Positions 37,758 to 46,380 of a stretch of DNA of 64,000 nucleotides are shown here, piece by piece. Each line of letters starts with the position of its first letter. Position 1 is the first letter of the stretch. The DNA is from Paramesorhizobium deserti (GTDB lineage: Bacteria; Pseudomonadota; Alphaproteobacteria; Rhizobiales; Rhizobiaceae): assembly GCF_001558695.1 (NCBI RefSeq), contig NZ_LNTU01000023.1:620001-684000 (forward strand), given 5' to 3'. Position numbers and translations under genes: made by a program. Under the pieces are notes generated by a model, which saw nothing but the letters and a program-made list of their open reading frames with translations, did not search any database and was not told the origin of the DNA.

Positions 37758-40700
37758 ATGGCAAAGAATAGCAACAGAGATGACTTTTCTCAGGCGACAA
37801 AGAATCGTCTTGCAAAGCAAGCCCGGTATCATTGCAGCAATCCTAGCTGCAGAAAGTTGACATCAGCGCCGACGAGCGACGGTGTAAAGGAAGTAAACAT
37901 TGGAGTTGCCGCCCATATCTGCGCTGCAGCCCCCGGACCTGGCGCGCGCCGCTATCGCGCCGATATGACGCCCGAGCAACGAAAATCGCATGAGAACGGA
38001 ATTTGGCTTTGCCAAGACTGCGCCAAAGCGATCGATTCGGCTGATCCCGCTTTTTCCGAGTCGTTCTTGCAAGAGTGGAAAAAGAAGCACTCGGAGGACA
38101 TGTGGCGCAGCGTAATTGACAAGATCGCTTTCGGCCCGTCAATGCCGCCAACTGTTGGGGAAATCAGCGCTCGCCTGCAAGTCGCCGCCGCCGCCGACTT
38201 GGCCGTGTTCCGCCGAACACCCAAATGGCCGGGCACAAACGTGGCGCTCACGCTCACATTGAAGGTGAAGCATGTGGATGAGGCGCTGAGCACGCGCGCG
38301 CTCGCTAACGCTGTGACCACGTTGGACGACCTGATGCTTGTCGCGGCGCCTGGAATGGGAAAGACGACGACACTCTTTCAGATCGCTGAAGGAGTGTTGG
38401 AGATCGGCAACTGCACACCGCTTATCGTACCCTTGGGCGATTGGGCCACCGGTGCCGACACGCTGCTGGTATCCATCCTGAAACGTCCTGCATTCCACGA
38501 CATTTCGGAAAAGGATTTCCGCACCGTCGCGACGAATCCTGGCGTTGTGCTGCTTCTTGACGGCTGGAACGAACTGGATCCCGCCGCACGCGAACGCGCG
38601 CGCGTGCAAATCACTGCCCTCAAGACTGAATTGCCGGAGCTCGGTCTTGTCATTTCCACGCGCAAGCAGGCCCTCGACATTCCTTTCGGTGGGACGCGGG
38701 TCGATTTGCTGCCGCTTGACGACGAGCAGCAAATGGAGATTGCGCGCGCCATGCGCGGCGAGGATGGCGCACAGCTCGTCGATCAAGCCTGGCGGACAGC
38801 GGGCGTCCGCGAACTCGTCACCATCCCTCTCTATCTCACGGCACTGCTGTCGCTGCCAGAGGGCGCACCTTTTCCGACCACAAAGGAAGAAGTGCTACGG
38901 CGCTTCGTTGCCGCGCACGAGCAGGAAGCCCGCCGTGCTGCGGCGCTTCATGCCGTGGCCCTCGGCTTCCAGCAGGACTATTTGGATAATCTCGCCGTGT
39001 TCGCCACGACAACGGCTAACACGGCGATTACGGACAGCAACGCGCGCAAATCGGTTGCCGAGACCGCGCGGGTCCTGATGGCCGATGGGCAGATGACCAT
39101 CACCACACAGCCGGACACGTTGCTCGACACGCTTGTCAGCAATCATGTTCTGACGCGCTCCGGCGACACGCCGGGCTATTCGTTCCAGCACCAGCAATTT
39201 CAGGAATGGTACGCCTCGCACTACGTCGAACGACTGATGCTACAAGCCGTCAGCGATCCGGCAGCACGGGAGAAACTGAAAGCCGACGTGCTCGATCAGC
39301 GCCCGTGGGAGGAAGCAGTCCTGTTCGCCGTCGAACGGAGCGCGCGCGGCGACGCCGCGCATAAGGCCGCATGCAGCGCCGCCATCCGCACAGCTTTTGA
39401 CGTCGATCCCGTCCTCGCGGGCGAGATGATCTTCCGCGCCACCGACGAGATATGGGCGCCGATCGGCGCCGAAATGCGGAGCCTCGCCGAGCAGTGGCAC
39501 GCGCCCGGCAAGGTGGATCGCGCGGTGCGATTCATGATCGCGTCCGGCAGGCCGGAATTCGGCGACCTGATTTGGCCGCTTATTTCGCACCCAAACAGCC
39601 AAGTGCACTTGCCCGCTCTCCGAGCGGCGAAGCGATTTCGCCCATCCGTGCTTGGGAACGACGCGTCGGCGCGCATCGCAGCCTTGCCACCGGAAATCCG
39701 CAAAAATGTACTGCATGAAATCGCATCGCATGGCGGAATCGACGGTCTCGACCTTGCGACCGCAATCGCGAAAACTGACGGCGATCCGGACGTGAAGGCG
39801 ACAGTGGTCGATGCGCTCTCATTTCGACGAGCGGATCGCCACGTCGCCGACTTGCTCGCTGACGCCGGCGACGCGACCTACGACATCCTCGCCGAAAAGG
39901 GTCACCTCGACGATATTGCAGTCGATGCCATCCAGCGGAAACTCCAGAGCGCGCGTGAGCGGCGCAAAGCTTTTGGCATTTCGCACTTCCAGCGCCTGCG
40001 CACGCTCGTCTACGCGCCGGAGGGAGATGATCGCGATGCCGAGGTCGCTGAGATTGTTGCTGAAATGGAGATCGACCGGAAGCGCGATGCCGAATTCCAC
40101 CTTTTGTATGAAGTGCGAAAACGCTATCCGCAGGCTCTCGCCAAGGGGTTGCTACGGCGCGTGCGCGAGCACCGAAATCTCTTCTACGGCGCGGACAATA
40201 TTCTTGCCGCCGCCGGGTTTTCCCTTGAGGACGACAAGCTGCTCGGAATTTCCCTCGAAGAGACAAACCGCCACGACGACCGCGCAGAAGCTGCCGCCTC
40301 AGTGTTAGGACCAATCGCTGTCGGCCGGCTGATCGACGCGTATCTTGCCGCTGGGAAAGTCGTGCGCGACGCCAGCGGGAAATACGATCAGGCTGCGGGT
40401 GATCGCTATCACGGTCTGCGAGACCGTATCGGCCACACGCCGGGCGCAAGTTTGGTGGCCGCCGTTCAGGCGCGGGCGGCAGATGCCGATAATGAGGAAA
40501 TCGTCCAACTGGCCGAGCTGTTTTCCCGCGAGACCAACGATGACGAAGAACGGGCGCGACCTTTTAGCGAAGAAGGCTTGGCTGCAATCGGTGTGCTCGC
40601 GCGCAAATGGGCTGAGCACATGCTAGCCGCTGGGGATGAGAAGCGCTGGCGAGTGGCTACCATTGCAACGATGATGAGCCACGCACCGTCCGTCGCACAT

Positions 40701-42137
40701 CTTCCACTCTTGAAAAGCATGCTTGACGACAATTTACGTCGTTATCGGGCTTTCCGCGAAGAAGCGACTGCGAGCGGCTGGAAGGATCGCGACGCTGTCC
40801 ACGAAGCACAGCATCCGCACATGCACGAGTACCAACGTGCGTTCTTGGCAATCAATGCGTCAGAGACCGCTGCGCTGATGCGTCAATACCTGACGGATGA
40901 GCATTTTGGCGAGCTGGCGGCGCGTGTGCTGGCTGCCCAGTGGGTTGAGGCAAACGAACCCAAGGACGACAAAAAGTTCCTCATCGGCGTAGACTTCTCG
41001 CGCGTGGAAGCGCGTCGGGACGCCCGCGCCGCCGATCCCGCCGCGACATCGATCGAGGCGGAGGCGATCTTCGGCGCAATCGAGACCTTGATTGTCGATG
41101 GTTCATCAGATGCGCAAGTGAAGCTGGCGGTTGCGCTCGGCATTGTAGGAGCACGGCTCCCCCACGGCCAGCGTGACGCGACGATCCAGAAGCTCATTTC
41201 TCTCGCGCCGAGGCAGGCGCGCGCAGCCTTGTTGTTGTCGCTGGTCCTCTCTGGCGAGGACATCGACATCAAGCTCGTGGCCGACGGCATAGCTGAGACC
41301 TTTGAGGCGGCCGAGAAGGAGACTTGGATTCTGACACAAAGCGACGCGTATCAGCTACGCGATTGGTTGCGCCTTTTGCCGTTTGCCACGCCTGTCACCG
41401 ATCTGCCCGCCATCGTGCGCGGCATGCCGGACGCTCAGCGCCATCCACGAATACTCGAAGAGATGGTCCGCGGACTCGGCAGTTCGTCCTCGGACGACGC
41501 AGAAGATGTGATTTTCACGCTCGCAGAAGAAGACCCGCGTCTCTACCAGAACCAACAGTGGCGCGCGACCGCATTGAGGTTCGGCACCGTATCCGCCGCG
41601 CGCCGCCTTGTTGACTTGACCGTCAGCGGCGCGCTCGACGGCAAGTCATACGACGGGTGGCGTTGGCAAAGCGAATTGAGTGGCTTGATTTCGGAGTTCT
41701 CCGAGGTCCGCGCCTATGTCCACGACCTCTTGAAGGATGGGCCGACAACGAAGCAGCTTGCCTTGCTAGCTAGCGCAGTTGCCGAAGTCCCTGGTACGGA
41801 CGGCATACTGATGCTGATCGACTTTGAGATGAAAACCGGACGTTCGTTCATGACGTGGCGGTCGATCCAAAGCGCTGTCACGGAGCACGTCCCGGCAGAG
41901 AACTGGGAGGGTGCTTACGATGTCGTGCCTGTCCCGGCAGTCAAGCTGCGCCGGAAGTTGCTGGCGATGACGGGAAGCGGCGGCAAGGATGACCCCGCCG
42001 CCCGCTGTCTCAACCTCATAGACAAGCTCCGGGACGAGTACGGTGCGCCAGAATCGGAACCACGTCATCCCGATCTTGCGTCGGGACGCCCTTGGCCGAT
42101 CTTGACGCCCGATCCCGACGCCGAAGACGGGAACTGA
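37758..42137 (+). CDS. HNH nuclease fused to NACHT NTPase (NLR-like defence protein)
   Basis: A 1459-residue protein. Residues 1-110 form an HNH-type zinc nuclease: C26 and C31, VAAHI with H53, ENGIWLCQDCAKAID with N80, C85 and C88. The NACHT-type NTPase has Walker A PGMGKTTT (198-205) and Walker B VVLLLDGWNEL (D268, E272), with STRKQ as the sensor region and FQHQQFQEWYASHYV near 480, a block common after NACHT modules. Residues 550-1430 are helical, resembling HEAT-like repeats, a plausible recognition surface. Bacterial NACHT proteins with N-terminal nucleases protect against phage. It is 15 bp downstream of the Cap4-like gene without a strong ribosome site, which suggests coupled translation. 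Confidence 0.8.
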   Translation: MAKNSNRDDFSQATKNRLAKQARYHCSNPSCRKLTSAPTSDGVKEVNIGVAAHICAAAPGPGARRYRADMTPEQRKSHENGIWLCQDCAKAIDSADPAFSESFLQEWKKKHSEDMWRSVIDKIAFGPSMPPTVGEISARLQVAAAADLAVFRRTPKWPGTNVALTLTLKVKHVDEALSTRALANAVTTLDDLMLVAAPGMGKTTTLFQIAEGVLEIGNCTPLIVPLGDWATGADTLLVSILKRPAFHDISEKDFRTVATNPGVVLLLDGWNELDPAARERARVQITALKTELPELGLVISTRKQALDIPFGGTRVDLLPLDDEQQMEIARAMRGEDGAQLVDQAWRTAGVRELVTIPLYLTALLSLPEGAPFPTTKEEVLRRFVAAHEQEARRAAALHAVALGFQQDYLDNLAVFATTTANTAITDSNARKSVAETARVLMADGQMTITTQPDTLLDTLVSNHVLTRSGDTPGYSFQHQQFQEWYASHYVERLMLQAVSDPAAREKLKADVLDQRPWEEAVLFAVERSARGDAAHKAACSAAIRTAFDVDPVLAGEMIFRATDEIWAPIGAEMRSLAEQWHAPGKVDRAVRFMIASGRPEFGDLIWPLISHPNSQVHLPALRAAKRFRPSVLGNDASARIAALPPEIRKNVLHEIASHGGIDGLDLATAIAKTDGDPDVKATVVDALSFRRADRHVADLLADAGDATYDILAEKGHLDDIAVDAIQRKLQSARERRKAFGISHFQRLRTLVYAPEGDDRDAEVAEIVAEMEIDRKRDAEFHLLYEVRKRYPQALAKGLLRRVREHRNLFYGADNILAAAGFSLEDDKLLGISLEETNRHDDRAEAAASVLGPIAVGRLIDAYLAAGKVVRDASGKYDQAAGDRYHGLRDRIGHTPGASLVAAVQARAADADNEEIVQLAELFSRETNDDEERARPFSEEGLAAIGVLARKWAEHMLAAGDEKRWRVATIATMMSHAPSVAHLPLLKSMLDDNLRRYRAFREEATASGWKDRDAVHEAQHPHMHEYQRAFLAINASETAALMRQYLTDEHFGELAARVLAAQWVEANEPKDDKKFLIGVDFSRVEARRDARAADPAATSIEAEAIFGAIETLIVDGSSDAQVKLAVALGIVGARLPHGQRDATIQKLISLAPRQARAALLLSLVLSGEDIDIKLVADGIAETFEAAEKETWILTQSDAYQLRDWLRLLPFATPVTDLPAIVRGMPDAQRHPRILEEMVRGLGSSSSDDAEDVIFTLAEEDPRLYQNQQWRATALRFGTVSAARRLVDLTVSGALDGKSYDGWRWQSELSGLISEFSEVRAYVHDLLKDGPTTKQLALLASAVAEVPGTDGILMLIDFEMKTGRSFMTWRSIQSAVTEHVPAENWEGAYDVVPVPAVKLRRKLLAMTGSGGKDDPAARCLNLIDKLRDEYGAPESEPRHPDLASGRPWPILTPDPDAEDGN

Positions 42138-42526
42138 ACCGGTGGGCGCACGGTCAAGGCGAAGTGCGGCCCGGATGCAAGCGCGTGTCTGCTCTTTTGG
42201 CTCTCCCATCGCAAAGCCGCCAGTCCGTTCACGGCCCCCCTTACGCCATGAGCTTAGATTGCTGTTCGCGACCTTTCGCGGGACCAGAAGCAATACATCG
42301 ACCGGCACAGCTAGGACCCACTCCATCGCCCTATGATCCAGCGAGAACCAACCTGCCTAGGCCGGATTCCTCCGTTATATTGCGAGTTCCGACCGATGAC
42401 AGCTCCCATTTATAGGGCTATAGCGTAGACATAGTTCTCATCTTCGCCCGCGACGGTGCGCCATTTTCCCATGTTTCAGTGCTTCGTAGAATCGCGTGTC
42501 TTTAGGATGCAGCGAATTGCCCTTGA
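42138..42526. other. Intergenic region holding the islet's right end
   Basis: No convincing gene occurs in these 389 bases. It is of mixed composition, with AT-rich stretches around 42375-42425 (TTATATTGCG, TTTATAGGGC). It includes the putative right attachment site at 42455. Short open frames here are overlaps of the NACHT gene's end or lack ribosome sites. Confidence 0.5.
42455..42465. other. Putative attachment site attR
   Basis: GGTGCGCCATT, an exact 11-bp copy of the tRNA-Arg 3' end (33506-33516), in the same orientation and 8.95 kb away. The match continues as TTC against CTC. The length is modest for a chance-free claim. Confidence 0.5.
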
Positions 42527-42790
42527 TCACACCTTCTCTTTTTTCGGCAGATGGCTGTGGAACCGGGCGGGGTCGACCTCGTCCCAGCTACTGTTGAGGG
42601 CGGCATAGATTTCTTCGGGATCAAAACCCATATCGCGGATGACGCGGGGCGTGCGGCGGGAGAGGGCGACGAGTTCGCGGCGCTCCTGGCGGTGGCGTCG
42701 CATGGCGCGCCAGCCGGCGATGAGCGTGCCGAGGAAATCGTAGCGGGCGGTCTTCTCACGGGCTCTTGCGGATAATTCTATCGCGGTCAT
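42527..42790 (-). CDS. DUF1127 domain small protein
   Basis: An 87-residue basic protein. The DUF1127 core is RRELVALSRRTPRVIRDMGF, ending DPEEIYAALN. Short DUF1127 (YjiS-like) proteins of alphaproteobacteria bind RNA and affect phosphate, carbon and small-RNA metabolism in a few studied cases. Its 5' region holds three LacI-type operator copies shared with the divergent regulator gene, so it is probably repressed by that regulator. It is the first chromosomal gene to the right of the islet. Confidence 0.8.
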   Translation of the reverse strand: MTAIELSARAREKTARYDFLGTLIAGWRAMRRHRQERRELVALSRRTPRVIRDMGFDPEEIYAALNSSWDEVDPARFHSHLPKKEKV

Positions 42791-42816
42791 TGGTCTAATT
42801 CCTTCCCGTTCGGTCG

Positions 42817-42830
42817 TTGGACCGGTTCAA
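42817..42830. promoter_or_regulatory. LacI-type operator, copy 1 (one mismatch)
   Basis: TTGGACCGGTTCAA differs at one base from the perfect palindrome in copies 2 and 3. It lies 27 bp before the DUF1127 start codon, so binding here would block that gene. Confidence 0.6.
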
Positions 42831-42848
42831 AACAGGGGAAGCGATCGC

Positions 42849-42862
42849 TTGAACCGGTTCAA
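42849..42862. promoter_or_regulatory. LacI-type operator, copy 2
   Basis: TTGAACCGGTTCAA is a perfect 14-bp palindrome with the central CCGG usual for LacI-family sites. It is 32 bp (about three helical turns) from copy 1. Confidence 0.75.
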
Positions 42863-42897
42863 TCATACATCTCTTTCTTTCGAGATCAAGTGAAAAT

Positions 42898-42911
42898 TTG
42901 AACCGGTTCAA
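42898..42911. promoter_or_regulatory. LacI-type operator, copy 3
   Basis: A second perfect TTGAACCGGTTCAA, 49 bp from copy 2 and 47 bp before the regulator's start codon, where it would permit autoregulation. Two dimers on copies 2 and 3 could form a short DNA loop. Confidence 0.75.
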
Positions 42912-42957
42912 GGTCGGTGTTATATCAAGGGTTTAGGAACGAGGTGAAGGACAGGGC

Positions 42958-44031
42958 ATGGCGAAGATCAATTTTGGAAAGGTGCCGACGCTGCACGATC
43001 TGGCCCAGGCGGCGGGGGTTTCCAAGGGGACGGCGTCCAATGTCTTCAACAGGCCGGGGATCGTGCGCGACGAGGTGCGCGAGCGCGTTCTCGAGGTTGC
43101 CAGGGCGATAGGTTATCGCGGTCCCGATCCCAAGGGGCGGCTCTTGAGCGCCGGCAAGGTGAACGCCATCGGCGTCGCGACGGTGCTGCCGCTCGGCTAT
43201 TTCTTCGAGGATCCTTACGCACGGGTTCTCATGTCCGGCATCACCGAGGCGTGTGACGCCAGCGGCACCGGCATCTCGCTGGTCTCGGCTGCGAATGAGG
43301 AGGAGCTTGCCTGGAACATGCAGAACGCGCTGGTCGACGGCTTCATCCTCTTCTGCCTCGAGGGCGCGGACAAGCTGATCCAGTCCTCACGCGAGCGGCA
43401 ATTGCCGTTCGTGGCGCTGGCGCTCGGCAGTGACGATGAGACCATGTCGGTGGTCGGCATCGACGATGTGGCCGGGGCGCGGCTCGCCGCGCAGCACCTG
43501 CTCGATCTCGGCCATCGCCGCTTTGCCATTCTCGGCATGCGGTTCGACGAGCACGGAGCGTCCGGCCGGGTGAACATGGAACGGGTCAATGCCACCAGCT
43601 TCCTTGCCTCGCGCGATCGCGTGAAGGGTTATTTCCAGGCGCTGGAGACGGCCGGCATAGACACCACGGAGGTACCGATCTACGAGACCCATGGCAATCA
43701 GGAGACGGTTTTTCCGGCGCTGGAGGAAATCTTTTCTTCGCCATCGCCGCCGACGGCGGTCCTGGCGCAGTCGGATCGCATTGCATTCATCGCGCTCGAT
43801 TGGCTGAAAGCGCAGGGGCTTTCGGTGCCCGGCGACGTTTCCATCGTCGGCTTCGACGGCGTGCCGGAAAGCGCCATCTCCATTCCGCCGCTCACCACCA
43901 TCCAGCAGCCGATCGCGGAGATCGGCCGTCGGGCGGTGAGGGCGGTCCTTGACCACGCAGGCGAAGTCTGGCGCGAGAAAATCGACTTGGACCTCGTCGT
44001 CCGCGGCTCGACCGCGCTGCCGCGAAGCTGA
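42958..44031 (+). CDS. LacI-family transcriptional regulator
   Basis: A 357-residue regulator. The LacI helix-turn-helix is at residues 8-32, TLHDLAQAAGVSKGTASNVF, with the hinge helix ending VLEVARAIGYRG. The effector domain resembles ribose/galactose binding proteins (GFILFCLEGADK, VVGIDDVAGARLAAQHLLDL, SIVGFDGVPESA). The SKGTASNVFN recognition segment and three TTGAACCGGTTCAA copies upstream fit a repressor that controls itself and the divergent DUF1127 gene. No sugar transporter or catabolic gene is adjacent, so the effector is unknown. Confidence 0.92.
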   Translation: MAKINFGKVPTLHDLAQAAGVSKGTASNVFNRPGIVRDEVRERVLEVARAIGYRGPDPKGRLLSAGKVNAIGVATVLPLGYFFEDPYARVLMSGITEACDASGTGISLVSAANEEELAWNMQNALVDGFILFCLEGADKLIQSSRERQLPFVALALGSDDETMSVVGIDDVAGARLAAQHLLDLGHRRFAILGMRFDEHGASGRVNMERVNATSFLASRDRVKGYFQALETAGIDTTEVPIYETHGNQETVFPALEEIFSSPSPPTAVLAQSDRIAFIALDWLKAQGLSVPGDVSIVGFDGVPESAISIPPLTTIQQPIAEIGRRAVRAVLDHAGEVWREKIDLDLVVRGSTALPRS

Positions 44032-44104
44032 GAGCGTGGGGTTGATCTGAAAGCGCGAGGCCTATGTAGGGTGTATGGGGCTATGCGAGAGGAGGATCGG
44101 ACCC

Positions 44105-44590
44105 ATGGTCGACGCCTTCCACATTTTCACGCTGATACTGGTCTCGGTCGCGATGGCCCTGTCGCTTGCGCATGCGCTGGAGCTGCCGGGCAAGATGCGG
44201 CTGCCAAAGGAGACCTATCTTGCCGTCCAGCAGATTTATTATCCGGGCTTCACCTATGGCGGCTTCAGCGAGATCGGCGGCATGATCGCGCTTGTCGTGC
44301 TGCTCTTCCTCGTTCCGTTCGGAGAAGGGCGATTCTGGTGGCTTTTTGCATCGCTGGTGCTGTTGGCTACGGCGCATCTGACCTATTGGCTCTTTACCCA
44401 CCCGGTGAATAATTTCTGGCTGAAGGACATGAAGCTGGAGGGCGCGGGCGGGCTGTTCTTCTCGGTCCGCGCCGGTGACGGCAGCGCCGACTGGACCAAA
44501 TTGAGGGACATCTGGGAGTATTCCCATGTCGCGCGCGCCGTTTTCGCCATGGCGAGCTTCATCGCGGCGAGCGTTGCGCTTATCCAATAA
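44105..44590 (+). CDS. Four-helix membrane protein, DUF1772-like
   Basis: A 161-residue membrane protein with four hydrophobic segments: the N-terminal HIFTLILVSVAMALSLAHAL, then GGMIALVVLLFLVP, WLFASLVLLATAHLTYWLF and AVFAMASFIAASVALI. The spacing and the conserved HPVN after helix 3 resemble DUF1772 (anthrone oxygenase-like) proteins, which is tentative. ATG 44105 follows AGAGGAGG; an upstream ATG at 44075 lacks one. The hydrolase gene follows 14 bp later, so they are probably cotranscribed. Confidence 0.7.
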   Translation: MVDAFHIFTLILVSVAMALSLAHALELPGKMRLPKETYLAVQQIYYPGFTYGGFSEIGGMIALVVLLFLVPFGEGRFWWLFASLVLLATAHLTYWLFTHPVNNFWLKDMKLEGAGGLFFSVRAGDGSADWTKLRDIWEYSHVARAVFAMASFIAASVALIQ

Positions 44591-44604
44591 CCGGAAGCGA
44601 GAAG

Positions 44605-45492
44605 ATGCTGAGCGAATTTCGGGACGCACGGATTGAGACCGCCGGGACGAATATCTTCGTTTGCTTCGCGGGATCCGGACCGCCGCTACTTCTGCTTCAT
44701 GGCTTTCCCGAGACGCATCTGATGTGGCGGGATGTGGCGCCACTGCTCATGCAGGATTTCACGGTGGTCTGTGCCGATCTGCGGGGTTATGGCCGCAGCG
44801 GTTGCCCGAGCGCTTTATCCGATCATTCGCCCCATGCCAAACGGGCAATGGGCAACGATATGGTTGAGGTCATGAAGGCGCTCGGCTTCGATAGATTCGC
44901 AGTCGTCGGACATGACCGGGGAGGGCGGGTCGCCTACCGCATGGCGCTCGACCATCCCGGTGCGGTCTCCCGGCTGGCGGCCCTTGATATCGTGCCCACG
45001 GCGACAGTCTGGGACCGCGCCGACGCGCGGCTTGCACTCGCATTCTGGCCGTGGAGCCTGCTCGCGCAAGCCGAGCCGCTGCCCGAGCGCCTGATCATCG
45101 CTGCGCCGGAAGCGGTGATCGACAATGCGATCTCGCAATGGGGATCCCGGGACGATGCCTTTCCCGCAGAGGTACGGGCAGCCTATATCGAAGCCTTGAG
45201 CGACCCGGCGCATGTGCATGCGATATGCGAGGAATATCGCGCCGCGGCAACACTGGATCGCGAGCATGATGCCGCCGATCTGGCGGCCGGCCGCCGGATC
45301 GCCTGTCCAACCCTGGTGCTGTGGAGCGCCGAGGGCGGACTGGCGAAATGGTATGCCGATGCAGGCGGCCCCTCGGCGCTTTGGCGGGATTGGGCCGATG
45401 ACGTGAGCGGTGCACCGATCCCCGGCGGACATTTCTTTCCGGAGGAAAATCCGCGCGAGACGGCGGCGGCGCTGTCGACCTTTCTGAAGTGA
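44605..45492 (+). CDS. Alpha/beta hydrolase, haloacetate dehalogenase-like
   Basis: A 295-residue alpha/beta hydrolase. The oxyanion-hole region is HGFPETHLMWRDV, the nucleophile is aspartate D104 in VVGHDRGGRVAYRM, and the catalytic histidine is in PGGHFFPEENP. A nucleophilic aspartate followed by R105 and R108 is the pattern of haloacetate (fluoroacetate) dehalogenases and some epoxide hydrolases, rather than of serine esterases. It would hydrolyse a carbon-halogen bond or an epoxide in the cytoplasm. The substrate is not shown by neighbours. It is converging on the thioredoxin-reductase-like gene. Confidence 0.85.
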   Translation: MLSEFRDARIETAGTNIFVCFAGSGPPLLLLHGFPETHLMWRDVAPLLMQDFTVVCADLRGYGRSGCPSALSDHSPHAKRAMGNDMVEVMKALGFDRFAVVGHDRGGRVAYRMALDHPGAVSRLAALDIVPTATVWDRADARLALAFWPWSLLAQAEPLPERLIIAAPEAVIDNAISQWGSRDDAFPAEVRAAYIEALSDPAHVHAICEEYRAAATLDREHDAADLAAGRRIACPTLVLWSAEGGLAKWYADAGGPSALWRDWADDVSGAPIPGGHFFPEENPRETAAALSTFLK

Positions 45493-45495
45493 TGC

Positions 45496-46380
45496 TTATC
45501 CGAACATGAGCGAGCGGTGTACCGACGCTCCGGCGAACGCGCCATCGCCGACGGCAAGCGAGACGGAACCCGCGGCGCGGGCCGCGTCGCCGCATGCGAA
45601 CACGCCAGGGACGGACGTCTCCTTGAGGTCGTTCACGCGGATGTAAGGGCCCATCGGCCCGTCATCGAGCGCGCAGCCCAATTGTCCGGCAAGCGGGCTT
45701 GCCGGCCGGGTGGCCGGTGCGGTGAAAATGCCGGCGAGGGAGACCACCCTGTCGTCGGCGAGGTGCACATCGGCATGGCCGGTGATTTCGTCGACCGGCA
45801 CGGGCTCCACGGTCACGCCACGGGCGGAAAGCTGGGCAAGCTGTTCCTCATCGGGCGAGAAGACACCATTGGTGAAAAGGATCGTCTTGCCCCAGTCGGG
45901 CAACATCAGCGCCTGATGCATCGAAGCGGGCCCGACGGCAAGGACGCCGATATCGCCTTCGTCAAGCTCGTAGCCATGGCAATAGGGGCAATGGAAGATG
46001 CTCTTGCCCCAGCGCTCCTTCAGGCCGGGAAGGTCGGGCAGGAGATCCTCGACCCCGAGCGCCAGGATCAGCCGCCTGCCGTCAGGGGTCTGCCCGGCAT
46101 CGGTTTCGACGCGGAAGCCTTTATCTGTCCGGATCGCACTCAGGACCTTGCCCTCGACCCAGGTAACGGTGGGATAGGCGAGAAGCTGCTCTTTCGCTTC
46201 TTGCGCAATCGCACCCGGGGCGTGGCCATCGCGGCCGAGGAAGCCGTGCGAGTGCTCGGCGAAACGGTTACGGCGAAGCCCGGCATCGACCACCATGATT
46301 TTGCGGCGGGCGCGCGCCAGCTGCAACGCAGCCGCCATGCCCCCATAGCTGCCGCCGACAATGATGACATCATATTGCAT
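45496..46380 (-). CDS. Thioredoxin-reductase-like FAD oxidoreductase
   Basis: A 294-residue flavoprotein with FAD motif VIIVGGSYGGMAAALQLARA at the N-terminus, a redox CxxC pair at C131 and C134 (HCPYCHGYE), and C-terminal GVFACGDAARAAGSVSLAVG. It is shorter than true TrxB and has a partial NADPH site, as in the group of thioredoxin-reductase-like oxidoreductases paired with Rrf2 regulators. I start at 46380 (MQYDVIIVGG), which overlaps the end of the Rrf2 gene by 11 bases. It probably handles a small oxidised thiol or a disulphide. Confidence 0.85.
   Translation of the reverse strand: MQYDVIIVGGSYGGMAAALQLARARRKIMVVDAGLRRNRFAEHSHGFLGRDGHAPGAIAQEAKEQLLAYPTVTWVEGKVLSAIRTDKGFRVETDAGQTPDGRRLILALGVEDLLPDLPGLKERWGKSIFHCPYCHGYELDEGDIGVLAVGPASMHQALMLPDWGKTILFTNGVFSPDEEQLAQLSARGVTVEPVPVDEITGHADVHLADDRVVSLAGIFTAPATRPASPLAGQLGCALDDGPMGPYIRVNDLKETSVPGVFACGDAARAAGSVSLAVGDGAFAGASVHRSLMFG

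Larger units (their letters stand above)
33515..42465. mobile_element. tRNA-Arg-integrated defence islet, about 9 kb
   Basis: The segment begins at the tRNA-Arg 3' end, carries a decayed serine recombinase and two very large nuclease-NTPase genes, and ends at a short copy of the tRNA 3' end. To the left lie ordinary chromosomal genes, to the right a DUF1127 gene with its own regulator. The cargo uses A/T-ending codons more freely than the housekeeping genes. With the recombinase truncated, the islet is probably no longer mobile on its own. The right boundary rests on an 11-bp repeat and is less certain than the left. Confidence 0.65.

Noticed and set aside
42092-42415. A 107-codon frame after the HNH-NACHT gene
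   Set aside because: It overlaps the NACHT gene's end in another frame, and its product is rich in Ser, Pro and Arg as in random GC-rich DNA.
33515-42465. A prophage or conjugative element
   Set aside because: No structural, packaging, replication or transfer gene is present; the interval holds only the recombinase tail and the two nuclease genes.
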